Source: AAA044-D11 sp009705075
Lineage (GTDB): Bacteria > Actinomycetota > Actinomycetes > Nanopelagicales > Nanopelagicaceae
Direction of reading: 5' to 3'
Length of the DNA: 64,000 nucleotides
Assembly: GCA_965268675.1 (NCBI GenBank)
Contig: OZ254179.1
Span: 806,001 to 870,000, forward strand
Position 1 is the stretch's first letter, and each line of letters begins with the position of its first letter. Positions 52,098-60,714 of this stretch are shown here, piece by piece. The position numbers were made by a program, and so were the translations under genes. Below the pieces are notes generated by a model, which saw only the letters and a list, made by a program, of their open reading frames with translations, searched no databases and was not told the DNA's origin.

Positions 52098-54305
52098 CTA
52101 TTTGCCATGGTGCTGAAGCTTTGAAGGCCACCAAACCTTTGGGCCGATTTCATGCACAAGTGCTGGAACCAAAATAGAACGAACCAACATGGTGTCTAGG
52201 AGCACTCCGAAGCCAACTGCGAATCCTAGCTCGGCTAGGAATACCAAAGGCAAGATTCCCAGAACTGCAAATGTCGCTGCTAAGACAATTCCGGCAGATG
52301 TAATTACGCCACCAGTAACTGTCAACGCCTTAGTCATTCCCGCACGAGTACCCATCTTCTGTGATTCCTCGCGAACTCGAGTCATTAGGAAGATGTTGTA
52401 ATCAATACCAAGAGCCACAAGGAAGATAAATGCGAATAATGGGAATGAGGGATCCGCACCTGCAAAGCCGAAGATGTGGTTGAAGACCACAGCACAAGCG
52501 CCGAGAGTTGCAAAGAATGAAATTACAACGGTTCCTAGGAGCAGGACAGCGGCGTAAATCGAACGTAGCAATAGACCTAAAATAATTGCAATCAAAACAA
52601 GCACGATTGGAATAATCAGATTTCGATCGTGCTTTGATGCTTGGTTAATGTCATAACTAACCGAAGTTGATCCACCAACAAGAATCGTCGAATCTATCTT
52701 CTCCATTTCAGCTCTAAGGCCAGGAATCATTGCAATCGCCTCTTTGGAGTCGGGAGCAGATTTAAGGGTCACATTTAGCAGCATATTTCCATCAACAATT
52801 TTCGCTGGTGGCAGCGGCTGACCTTCTGTGAATTGCCCATCAGACAATGGAACAACAGAATCGACGCCAGAATTTTCTTGCAATGTTGCAATGGCTTGCT
52901 CGGCCAATTCTGCTTTTAGAACTATCTGCGTTGGTTGACCTTGGCCTCCTGGGAAGTGCTTCAAGAGCTCTTCCTGACCAACAACCGAATCGGTCCGCTT
53001 CGTAAATGAATCAATGGTCGAAAGTCCAGTTGCATTTAACGTTGAAGATAAACCAGCCAGAACAATGAGAACTGCAGTGGCACCTATCCAGTACTTGCGA
53101 GGATGACGAGCTGTCGCAGCCGCAACCTTCGCCCAAGAGCCAGTTAATTTCTCATCAGCATCACCAAAGCGCGCAACTTTCGGCCAGAAAATCCAGCGTC
53201 CAAAAATTACTAAAAGCGCAGGTAGCAAGGTCAAGATTGTGATCATTGAACAGGCAATTCCAATTGCGCCGACTGGACCCAATCCGCGATTGTTATTTAG
53301 TTGGCTAAGCAGAAGAACTAATAAACCAATAATTACTGTACTTCCTGATGCCAAGATTGGTTCCACAACCCCACGCCAAGCAACCTTCATGGCATCAAAT
53401 CGGGATTCGTGAATATGTAACTCTTCGCGATACCTAGCTATTAAGAGCAAGGCATAGTCAGTTGCTGCGCCCAGAACTAGAACAGAGAGGATTCCCTGCG
53501 ATTGGCCGTCAAGAGTTATGACATTGTTCTTTGCCAAGATATAAACAACTCCACCAGAAAGAGTTAAGGCAAGTCCGGCAGACATCAGTGGCAGAATCCA
53601 TAAAATTGGTGAGCGATAAACAATAATCAAAATAATTGCGACTACGCCAGCCGTTGTTAGTAAGAGCGCAGAGTCGATACTTCCGAAGGCGCCGAAGAGG
53701 TCAGCAAGAATTCCAGCGAAACCAGTTGTGTGAGTTACAAGTCCATTGGCCTTCGCGTAATCTGTTGCGTAATACCTAATTGCATCAATCAAACCAGGAA
53801 GTGCTGGCTCCTTGCCATCTGGCAATAGTTCGGTTGCAATTTGAACGCTTATCGGAAAACTTGCAAGAATTGCTTTTCCATCTTCAGATGGGAAGGCAAC
53901 AATTGGCGCACCTTCAATAAAATATTTAGAGATCGGGATTGACAGCTCTTCGCCATCCGCACCTGTTATCAACTTGCCATCACTGTGAACCAGCAACTTC
54001 GAGCCAAGAGTTTGAGCGAATGCTTGAGCCGAAGCAATAGTGTCAACGTTTACATCGCCAGTGAATAGGACAAGCGCTGGGATCTGATCATTCGCGGTAT
54101 CAGAGAATTTAGCGATGGCATTTGCTGCTCTAGTCGCTTCAGATTCCGCTGGCAAGAATGAGGAGTTGTTGTTCTCTTGAACCGTCGAGAGCTTTCCAAA
54201 TAGTGGGCCAGTAAAGCCGGAGATCGACATCCAAACTATGACTACGACAATTGCTAACCAGAGGGGTTTGCGGCCTTTGGTTTTTGAAGATTCTTTCGAG
54301 AACAT
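52098..54305 (-). CDS. MMPL/RND-family membrane transporter
   Basis: 735 residues with about twelve membrane helices in two halves, each with an extracellular loop domain of roughly 130 residues. The conserved Asp/Tyr proton relay motifs lie in VLGAATDYALLLIARYREE and ALGIDYNIFLMTRVREE (GxxxDY in helices 4 and 10). MMPL proteins export lipids or drugs using the proton gradient. ATG 54305 has AAAGG upstream. It shares the 79-base divergent gap with lipB and probably co-transcribes with the FAD oxidoreductase, hinting at a lipid or carotenoid cargo. Cargo is unknown. Confidence 0.9.
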   Translation of the reverse strand: MFSKESSKTKGRKPLWLAIVVVIVWMSISGFTGPLFGKLSTVQENNNSSFLPAESEATRAANAIAKFSDTANDQIPALVLFTGDVNVDTIASAQAFAQTLGSKLLVHSDGKLITGADGEELSIPISKYFIEGAPIVAFPSEDGKAILASFPISVQIATELLPDGKEPALPGLIDAIRYYATDYAKANGLVTHTTGFAGILADLFGAFGSIDSALLLTTAGVVAIILIIVYRSPILWILPLMSAGLALTLSGGVVYILAKNNVITLDGQSQGILSVLVLGAATDYALLLIARYREELHIHESRFDAMKVAWRGVVEPILASGSTVIIGLLVLLLSQLNNNRGLGPVGAIGIACSMITILTLLPALLVIFGRWIFWPKVARFGDADEKLTGSWAKVAAATARHPRKYWIGATAVLIVLAGLSSTLNATGLSTIDSFTKRTDSVVGQEELLKHFPGGQGQPTQIVLKAELAEQAIATLQENSGVDSVVPLSDGQFTEGQPLPPAKIVDGNMLLNVTLKSAPDSKEAIAMIPGLRAEMEKIDSTILVGGSTSVSYDINQASKHDRNLIIPIVLVLIAIILGLLLRSIYAAVLLLGTVVISFFATLGACAVVFNHIFGFAGADPSFPLFAFIFLVALGIDYNIFLMTRVREESQKMGTRAGMTKALTVTGGVITSAGIVLAATFAVLGILPLVFLAELGFAVGFGVLLDTMLVRSILVPALVHEIGPKVWWPSKLQHHGK

Positions 54306-54384
54306 GACTGGCCTTTCGATGAGCGCAAGCTCTGTGAGGTATTTAAATTGGTTTAGACCCGTAGATTACCTTAGGCTCAACCCT

Positions 54385-55041
54385 ATGCATTCGAGCCTTG
54401 GGGTTAAATCTGACCTTATAGCAGTTGAACACTTGGGTCTTATTGAATATAAAAAAGCCTGGGAACTTCAACGGTCTATCCAGAGCGGCGTAATTGAAGG
54501 TCGAATTCCTAATACCTTATTATTCCTTGAACATCCATCGGTTTATACCGCAGGCCGTAGAACTGAAATTCACGAACGCCCAAGTGATGGGACTCCTGTA
54601 ATTGATGTTGATCGTGGTGGAAAGATAACGTGGCATGGTCAAGGGCAATTAATTGGATACCCAATAATTAAGTTAAGAAATCGTAATGATGTAGTTGGGT
54701 TTGTTCGCGAAGTGGAAGGCGCGCTAATTGCGGCCTGTTCAGAGCTTGGTTTGGCTACTGAAAGATATTGCGAACGTAGCGGAGTCTGGATCCGCGATAC
54801 GAAAGGTGATCGCAAGATTGCCGCAATAGGAATTCGAGTTGCAAAGGGCGTAACGATGCATGGCTTCTCCTTAAATGTGAATCCAGATATGAGTGCATAC
54901 GATCGAATTTCGCCATGTGGCTTTACAGATACTGGCGTCACATCATTAGCGAAGGAATTAAGCCGTGAAATGAATCTGGATGAAGTAACTCCGATTGTTG
55001 AGCGCCATCTCTTGCTCGCTTTAGATCGGATTTCACAATGA
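54385..55041 (+). CDS. lipB: Octanoyltransferase
   Basis: 218 residues. It transfers octanoyl from ACP to lipoyl domains. Motifs: EHPSVYTAGRR, GGKITWHGQGQLIGYP, the catalytic Lys in RKIAAIGIRV and the acyl-thioester Cys in SPCGFTDTGVTSL. I choose ATG 54385, with TAGGCT seven bases upstream; the open frame reaches into the divergent MMPL gene but has no support there. ATGA overlap with lipA. The E2 partner SucB is encoded 4.3 kb upstream. Confidence 0.94.
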   Translation: MHSSLGVKSDLIAVEHLGLIEYKKAWELQRSIQSGVIEGRIPNTLLFLEHPSVYTAGRRTEIHERPSDGTPVIDVDRGGKITWHGQGQLIGYPIIKLRNRNDVVGFVREVEGALIAACSELGLATERYCERSGVWIRDTKGDRKIAAIGIRVAKGVTMHGFSLNVNPDMSAYDRISPCGFTDTGVTSLAKELSREMNLDEVTPIVERHLLLALDRISQ

Positions 55042-55967
55042 CGATTGCACCAGAAGGAAGACCACTTCTTCGAATTGAAGCACGCAATGCCGCAGTCCCT
55101 ATTGAACGCAAACCTGAATGGATTAAAACTAAAGCGATAATGGGGCCGGAGTACACAGCTCTTCGCTCTTTAGTTTCGAAAGAAGGGCTTCACACGGTAT
55201 GCCAAGAAGCTGCCTGCCCAAATATCTTTGAGTGTTGGGAGGATCGGGAAGCCACTTTCTTAATCGGGGGTGAGCGTTGCACTAGACGTTGCGATTTCTG
55301 CAATATCGACACGGGTAAACCTGAGCCATTAGATCGTGATGAGCCACGCCGCGTTGCAGAATCTGTTCAAACAATGCAACTTAAATATGCAACTATCACT
55401 GGTGTAACAAGAGATGATTTAGAAGATGAAGGTGCTTGGTTATATGCCGAAACAATTCGTAAAGTTCACGAGTTAAATCCTGGTACAGGTGTCGAAATGT
55501 TGGCTCCAGATTTCAGCGGTAAGCCGCACTTGCTTAATGAGGTTTTTGAAACTCGGCCCGAAGTATTTGCACACAATCTTGAGACTGTCCCCCGGATTTT
55601 TAAGCGAATCCGCCCTGCTTTTAGATATGACCGTTCTTTAGATGTCATTTCTCAAGCCCGTAACTTTGGCTTAATCACAAAATCAAATTTGATTCTTGGA
55701 ATGGGTGAAACGCGCGAAGAAGTTACTCAAGCTCTTGTTGACCTGCACGATGCGGGCTGCGATTTGATAACCATTACGCAGTACTTGCGCCCTACTCCAA
55801 AACACCATCCGGTCGAACGTTGGGTCAAGCCCCATGAGTTCGTTGAACTAAGCGCAGAAGCAAATGAGATTGGTTTTGCCGGAGTAATGAGCGGTCCATT
55901 AGTTCGCTCAAGTTATCGCGCTGGGCGGTTGTATAAACAAGCCCAAGAGAAGCGGGCCAATATCTAA
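55038..55967 (+). CDS. lipA: Lipoyl synthase
   Basis: 309 residues. The radical-SAM cluster cysteines are CTRRCDFC, the auxiliary cluster is CQEAACPNIFEC near residue 50, and the C-terminal RSSYRAG supplies the Ser ligand. It inserts two sulfurs into octanoyl groups on lipoyl domains. ATG 55038 overlaps lipB, and TAATG joins it to plsC. The ErpA carrier at 37.8 kb is a plausible cluster donor. Confidence 0.96.
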   Translation: MTIAPEGRPLLRIEARNAAVPIERKPEWIKTKAIMGPEYTALRSLVSKEGLHTVCQEAACPNIFECWEDREATFLIGGERCTRRCDFCNIDTGKPEPLDRDEPRRVAESVQTMQLKYATITGVTRDDLEDEGAWLYAETIRKVHELNPGTGVEMLAPDFSGKPHLLNEVFETRPEVFAHNLETVPRIFKRIRPAFRYDRSLDVISQARNFGLITKSNLILGMGETREEVTQALVDLHDAGCDLITITQYLRPTPKHHPVERWVKPHEFVELSAEANEIGFAGVMSGPLVRSSYRAGRLYKQAQEKRANI

Positions 55968-56722
55968 TGCGCGATTTTGTTTATCCGCCAGTTGTGGTCG
56001 CGATAAAGGGGCTTTGGAAATATTTAGGGCTGCAATTTAATTTTAGTGGCGTTGAAAATATACCTAGCAAAGGTGGGGCAATTCTTGCTATCAACCACAT
56101 CGGATATTTGGATTTCGCAATAGCTGGTACTGCCGCGCTCCCCCGAAAGCGATATGTGAGATTCATGGCGAAGAAAGAGATCTTTGATCACAAAGTTGCT
56201 GGCCCATTGATGCGCGGAATGCATCACATATCCGTAGATCGCTCGAGTGGGTCAAGTTCATTCGTTGCCGCTCTTAGATATCTACGTGCAGGTGAAATAG
56301 TTGGAATTTTTCCGGAAGCAACAATTAGCCGAAGCTTTGAAATCAAAGAACTGAAAACTGGTGCGGTTCGTTTGGCCATGGGTTCAGATACTCCAATTAT
56401 TCCAACCATTGTTTGGGGAAGCCAGCGGATTATTACGAAGAAAGTTAAGGCCAACTGGAAGCGTAATAAATTTCCAATTACGGTTGCTTTCGGCGAGCCC
56501 TATATAGTTAAAAAGGGCGAAGACGTTGATGCTGCCGAGGCCGAGCTGCGAAAGTTAATGAAAAAATTGCTAACCAAAGTTCAAAATGAGTATCCAGATT
56601 CACATGAGGGGCAGCGTTGGGCGCCAGCAAGACTAGGTGGAACGGCGCCAACCCCAGAGCAAGTTGAAATAGAATGGGCCGAGCATTTACGAGATAAGGC
56701 AAGCAAAGAGGAGAAATCATAA
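55967..56722 (+). CDS. plsC: 1-acyl-sn-glycerol-3-phosphate acyltransferase
   Basis: 251 residues. The acyltransferase motifs are NHIGYLD (H-x4-D), FPEATIS and the IPTIVWGSQR region. It makes phosphatidic acid from lysophosphatidate, in or at the membrane. It overlaps lipA by one base and DUF4191 by one base (TAATG), so all are co-transcribed. The C-terminal 60 residues are charged and follow the family core. Substrate specificity among PlsC paralogues cannot be fixed. Confidence 0.88.
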   Translation: MRDFVYPPVVVAIKGLWKYLGLQFNFSGVENIPSKGGAILAINHIGYLDFAIAGTAALPRKRYVRFMAKKEIFDHKVAGPLMRGMHHISVDRSSGSSSFVAALRYLRAGEIVGIFPEATISRSFEIKELKTGAVRLAMGSDTPIIPTIVWGSQRIITKKVKANWKRNKFPITVAFGEPYIVKKGEDVDAAEAELRKLMKKLLTKVQNEYPDSHEGQRWAPARLGGTAPTPEQVEIEWAEHLRDKASKEEKS

Positions 56723-57420
56723 TGGCGCTATTTAAGCGAAAAGCTAAAGCTCCGAAAGTTAAAGGCGAAAAGCAAGGACAGATGCAAGTTCTTAAAGATG
56801 CGTTCGGTCTGACTCGCAAGCACAAGCCGATAGCTCTACTCTGGATGGCCCTCGCATTTGTAGTTGTCCTATGCCTCGGAATAATTATCGGTTCCACGCT
56901 GAATCATCCAGTGTATTTCACAATTCTTTCGCTACCTCTTGCCGTACTTGTTGCATTCTTCATCTTTACTCGACAAGCAAATTCCGCTGCATTCATTTCA
57001 ATCCAAGATCAAATGGGCGCTGGTGCTTCAGTATTGATGGCAATCCGCAAAGGCTTCACCACAACGGCCGCAGTAAGCGTTTCGCGAAATCAAGATATGG
57101 TTCATCGCAGCGTTGGTCGCCCAGGAATAGTTTTAGTCGGTGAAGGAACTTCCGCAGTTCGTGCGCTCCTGCAGGATGAGCGCCGAAAAATGGAACGTTT
57201 TGTACCGGGCGTAGCACTCACCGAAGTAATTGTTGGTGATGGCAGTGGTCAGGTCCCACTTCGCAAATTACAGAGACATCTAAAGAAATTACCTAAGAAA
57301 TTATCAAAAACTCAAGTTAGAGAAGTTCGTAACCGGTTAAAAGCTGTTGGTGGTTTAAGCATGCCGATTCCAAAAGGTCCAATGCCTATGAATCGAAATG
57401 CAAAGATGCCTAAGCGCTAA
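56722..57420 (+). CDS. DUF4191 family membrane protein
   Basis: 232 residues. A basic N-terminus (MALFKRKAKAPK) precedes two membrane helices (about 34-55 and 60-78), then a cytoplasmic domain with KGFTTTAAVSVSRNQDMVHR, a VGRPGIVLVGEG strand and a basic C-terminus. The family lies between lipA and glnA in Actinobacteria (Rv2219 position); its function is unknown. It overlaps plsC by one base and interlocks stops with the convergent RDD gene in CTAA. Confidence 0.87.
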   Translation: MALFKRKAKAPKVKGEKQGQMQVLKDAFGLTRKHKPIALLWMALAFVVVLCLGIIIGSTLNHPVYFTILSLPLAVLVAFFIFTRQANSAAFISIQDQMGAGASVLMAIRKGFTTTAAVSVSRNQDMVHRSVGRPGIVLVGEGTSAVRALLQDERRKMERFVPGVALTEVIVGDGSGQVPLRKLQRHLKKLPKKLSKTQVREVRNRLKAVGGLSMPIPKGPMPMNRNAKMPKR

Positions 57421-57764
57421 CTTCTAGGGTTTCTAACTACAACTGAATTTGTAGCCCAGTCATGCAGGCCTCTGCCTTCGCGGGTAAATACCGCCGGGAG
57501 CACCAAGCAGATCAGGAAAGTGCGAAGAAAGATTTTTAAAGGTGGAACGACGCCACCATTCGTGAAATCGACAACTCGCATATTTAATATTCGCTGACCG
57601 GCGGATGCTTGCTGCAGAGTCGTCAAAATACTTACCTCGATAAAGAAAATAATCAAGATCGCAATCGACTTGGACTCGAAGCCAATCAAATTGGCCACAA
57701 CCGTGCACATGGTCCAGTCGATCAAAATTGCCAGAAATCTTCGCCCTAAACCTGCGCTCTCCAT
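57417..57764 (-). CDS. RDD family membrane protein
   Basis: 115 residues with three membrane helices. The N-terminal AGLGRRFLAILIDW has the Arg and Asp, and the middle ASAGQRILNMRVVD follows the pattern (G-x-R-I-x-x-x-R-V) of RDD proteins, short membrane proteins often linked to ion homeostasis. In Actinobacteria it sits at this place beside glnA (Rv2219A position). TAGCCT stands six bases before ATG 57764. Divergent from glnA. Function not known. Confidence 0.83.
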   Translation of the reverse strand: MESAGLGRRFLAILIDWTMCTVVANLIGFESKSIAILIIFFIEVSILTTLQQASAGQRILNMRVVDFTNGGVVPPLKIFLRTFLICLVLPAVFTREGRGLHDWATNSVVVRNPRS

Positions 57765-57939
57765 CTCCCAAGGCTATCTGCTGGACCCACCTGAGCCCGA
57801 ACGCGACCCTGGAAACATAAACGTAACAATTCGGTTAACCGTTTTTTACGAGAACCGCCTATATTTTCCCCATCAATAACCGCATTGGTGGGCTCGGCGA
57901 AGCGCCCATCCAAGAGGACAAAACCTAATCGGGAGAAAC
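57765..57939 (+). promoter_or_regulatory. glnA promoter and leader
   Basis: TATATT at 57860-57865 is a good -10 box, giving a leader of about 67 bases with GGGAG five bases before the ATG. GTAAC-N6-GTTAAC (57823-57839) lies upstream and weakly resembles a GlnR site but departs from its second half-site. A 5-bp TGGGC/GCCCA stem lies in the leader. Confidence 0.4.
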
Positions 57940-59370
57940 ATGTTTAAGAATTCTGCTGAGATTTTTGCTTATATAAAGAAAGAAGATGTAAAGCTAATTG
58001 ATGTTCGCTTTATCGATCTTCCTGGTATCCAACACCACTTCAACGTTCCTGTTGAATCATTTGACGAAGCAGTTTTCACTGATGGTCTGATGTTCGATGG
58101 TTCTTCAATCCGAGGATTCCAGGCGATTCACGAATCAGATATGAAGCTACTTCCTATTCCAGAATCAGCATTCATTGATCCATTCCGTGATGTTAAGACT
58201 TTGGTAATTCTCTTCTCTGTTCACAACCCAATCGATAACACTCCATATTCTCGTGACCCACGCGGCGTAGTTACAAAGGCCGTTGAATACTTAAAGGGAA
58301 CTGGAATTGCGGATACCGCATTCTTCGCGCCAGAAGCAGAGTTCTATGTATTTGATGCAATTCGTTTCAAGACTGGAATGAACGAGTCATACCACCACAT
58401 CGATTCGTATGAAGGCGCATGGAACACTGGCGTTGAATACGATCCAGATGGCACACCAAACCGCGGATACCGCACACGTATCAAGGGTGGATATTTCCCA
58501 GTATCTCCAACAGATCAATTCGCAGATCTTCGCGACCAGATGGTCATGAAGCTCGGTGAAGCCGGACTCCTTGTAGAACGTTCACACCACGAAGTTGGTA
58601 CTGCAGGACAGATGGAAATTAACTATCGCTTCTCAGACATTCTCTCTGCAGGCGATGATGTAATGAAGTTTAAATACATCATTAAGAACACTGCATGGGA
58701 AGCTGGCAAGACTGCAACCTTCATGCCAAAGCCACTATTCGGTGACAATGGTTCAGGAATGCACGTTCACCAATCACTTTGGAAAGATGGTAAGCCACTC
58801 TTCTTCGGTGATGGATATGGCGATCTTTCAGATATGGCTCGCTGGTATATCGGCGGACTTCTAAAGCACGCCCCTTCATTGCTTGCGTTCACTAACCCAA
58901 CAGTTAACTCATACCGTCGCTTAGTTCCGGGTTATGAAGCACCAGTAAATCTTGTTTACTCAGCTCGTAACCGTTCTGCATGTATTCGTATTCCAATTAC
59001 TGGTTCGAATCCAAAGGCAAAGCGCATCGAATTCCGTTGCCCAGATCCATCATCGAATCCATACCTAGCATTCGCAGCAATGCTTATGGCTGGACTCGAT
59101 GGAATCCAGAACAAGATCGAACCACCAAAGCCAGTTGATAAGGACTTGTACGAATTGGAAGGCGACGAAGCTGCCGCAATCCAGCAAGTTCCAGGTTCAC
59201 TTGATGCAGTTCTAGATAACCTAGAAGCAGACCACGAGTTCTTGCTTAAGGGTGGGGTCTTCACAAAGGATCTAATCGAAACTTGGATCACTTGGAAGCG
59301 AAAGGAAGAAGTGGATTACGTCCGCTTGCGTCCACATCCAGCAGAGTTCGAGCTCTATTTCGACCTCTAA
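57940..59370 (+). CDS. glnA: Glutamine synthetase, type I
   Basis: 476 residues. It makes glutamine from glutamate, ammonia and ATP. Signatures: FDGSSIRGF, the Mg-binding FFAPEAEFYVFD, NDN-like GDNGSGMHVHQS, NRSACIRIP and the late KDLYEL whose Tyr is the adenylylation site, so control by GlnE is expected. Dodecameric in known homologues. It has its own promoter and a strong terminator, hence monocistronic. Position after lipA-DUF4191-RDD matches glnA1 of mycobacteria. Confidence 0.97.
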   Translation: MFKNSAEIFAYIKKEDVKLIDVRFIDLPGIQHHFNVPVESFDEAVFTDGLMFDGSSIRGFQAIHESDMKLLPIPESAFIDPFRDVKTLVILFSVHNPIDNTPYSRDPRGVVTKAVEYLKGTGIADTAFFAPEAEFYVFDAIRFKTGMNESYHHIDSYEGAWNTGVEYDPDGTPNRGYRTRIKGGYFPVSPTDQFADLRDQMVMKLGEAGLLVERSHHEVGTAGQMEINYRFSDILSAGDDVMKFKYIIKNTAWEAGKTATFMPKPLFGDNGSGMHVHQSLWKDGKPLFFGDGYGDLSDMARWYIGGLLKHAPSLLAFTNPTVNSYRRLVPGYEAPVNLVYSARNRSACIRIPITGSNPKAKRIEFRCPDPSSNPYLAFAAMLMAGLDGIQNKIEPPKPVDKDLYELEGDEAAAIQQVPGSLDAVLDNLEADHEFLLKGGVFTKDLIETWITWKRKEEVDYVRLRPHPAEFELYFDL

Positions 59371-59381
59371 ATCGCATTAAC

Positions 59382-59412
59382 AAAAAGCCCTCGAGAAATC
59401 GGGGGCTTTTTT
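59382..59412 (+). terminator. glnA rho-independent terminator
   Basis: A 13-bp hairpin with a GAAA tetraloop (AAAAAGCCCTCGA at 59382-59394 and TCGGGGGCTTTTT from 59399) followed by a T-run, 11 bases after the glnA stop. A-run on the other side makes it potentially bidirectional. Confidence 0.93.
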
Positions 59413-59490
59413 CATTTCAACTCGCACCAAATCCACCCATAAGGTATTTTTGCTTATTGCAAATCATTCGCATCTAGTAAAGGGAGAGCC

Positions 59491-60681
59491 ATGAACCAGG
59501 TCGCCAGCTCGCCAGCTCGCATTCCCCTTAAAGATCGCCTGACGCGTGATGAATGGCGCCGGATGGCTTTGATGTTTGGGTTCATTGCATTTCTACATAT
59601 CGCAGGCTTCGTATTAATGGGCATGGCCGTTTCGGGAAATTATGAACTAGGTGATGGCTCCCTGTTTGGTTGGGGAACTGCCGCACTTGCTTACACACTT
59701 GGTATGCGGCACGCCTTCGATGCCGATCACATAAGCGCAATCGATAACACAACTAGAAAGCTTATGTCTGAAGGACAACGGCCTCTTGGTGTTGGTTTCT
59801 TCTTTTCGCTTGGACATTCCTCCGTGGTTGCTGCTCTTGCGCTTCTTCTTACCTTTGGAATAAAAACACTTGGGTCGCAACTAAAAGATGAAAACTCCTC
59901 CCTCCACCATTACACAGGGCTAATTGGATTAACAGTTTCCGGAACTTTCTTAATGTTAATTGCAATATTGAATTTAATTATCCTAGTTTCAATTCTCAAA
60001 GTTTTCACCCAGATGCGCAAGGGTTTGTATAACGAAGAAGAACTAGAGAAGCACTTAAATTCACGTGGACTCTTGATGCGTTTCTTCGGTCCGATTGCTC
60101 GACGCATTGATAAAAGTTGGAAGATGTATCCACTCGGAATTCTCTTCGGCCTTGGTTTTGATACCGCAACTGAAGTCGGACTTCTAGTTCTCGCTGGAAC
60201 TTCAGTAATCGCCGGTCTTCCATGGTGGGCCGTACTCTCACTCCCCTTGTTCTTCGCAGGCGGCATGAGCCTTCTTGACACAATAGATGGCTCTTTCATG
60301 AACTTTGCATATGGTTGGGCTTTCTCTAAACCAGTACGCAAGGTTTACTACAACATAGTCATTACGGGGTTATCAGTAGGAGTCGCGCTTTTTGTTGGTG
60401 GCCTCGAGCTATTGCAAGTTTTATCAGGTCAGTTAAACCTATCGGGTGGCTTCTGGAACTATGTAAATGATTTCAGCCTAAATTCTGCTGGCTACATAAT
60501 CGTTGCTGCATTTGTTGTGGTTTGGGCTATTGCGCTATTGCTCTGGAAGTACGGAAAGGTTGAAGAACGTTGGCACGATAAAGCTCACGCTGCGCAACTT
60601 GCTCGTGGTGAGAACACCGACCACGTAGCTGCAGGAATAGAACTTGGCGCCATTAAAGACGGATTTAAGATAGACGATTAG
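59491..60681 (+). CDS. NiCoT-family nickel/cobalt permease
   Basis: 396 residues with about eight membrane helices. The metal signature RHAFDADHISAIDNTTRK (H-x4-DH) in helix II is intact, and FFSLGHSSVV, LGFDTATEVGLL and GGMSLLDTIDGSFM are further NiCoT signatures. It imports Ni2+ and/or Co2+ at high affinity. AGGGAG precedes ATG 59491. It stands between the glnA terminator and the ABC-F gene, with no metal enzyme or NikR-type regulator next to it; the cobalt link to btuFCD is only thematic. Ni versus Co preference cannot be read. Confidence 0.93.
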   Translation: MNQVASSPARIPLKDRLTRDEWRRMALMFGFIAFLHIAGFVLMGMAVSGNYELGDGSLFGWGTAALAYTLGMRHAFDADHISAIDNTTRKLMSEGQRPLGVGFFFSLGHSSVVAALALLLTFGIKTLGSQLKDENSSLHHYTGLIGLTVSGTFLMLIAILNLIILVSILKVFTQMRKGLYNEEELEKHLNSRGLLMRFFGPIARRIDKSWKMYPLGILFGLGFDTATEVGLLVLAGTSVIAGLPWWAVLSLPLFFAGGMSLLDTIDGSFMNFAYGWAFSKPVRKVYYNIVITGLSVGVALFVGGLELLQVLSGQLNLSGGFWNYVNDFSLNSAGYIIVAAFVVVWAIALLLWKYGKVEERWHDKAHAAQLARGENTDHVAAGIELGAIKDGFKIDD

Positions 60682-60714
60682 TTATATCCATCTCCGCTGT
60701 GGGAGTATCGCTCA

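Noticed and set aside
57823..57839. GlnR operator upstream of glnA
   Set aside because: GTAAC-N6-GTTAAC matches only the first half-site well; one imperfect copy is not enough.
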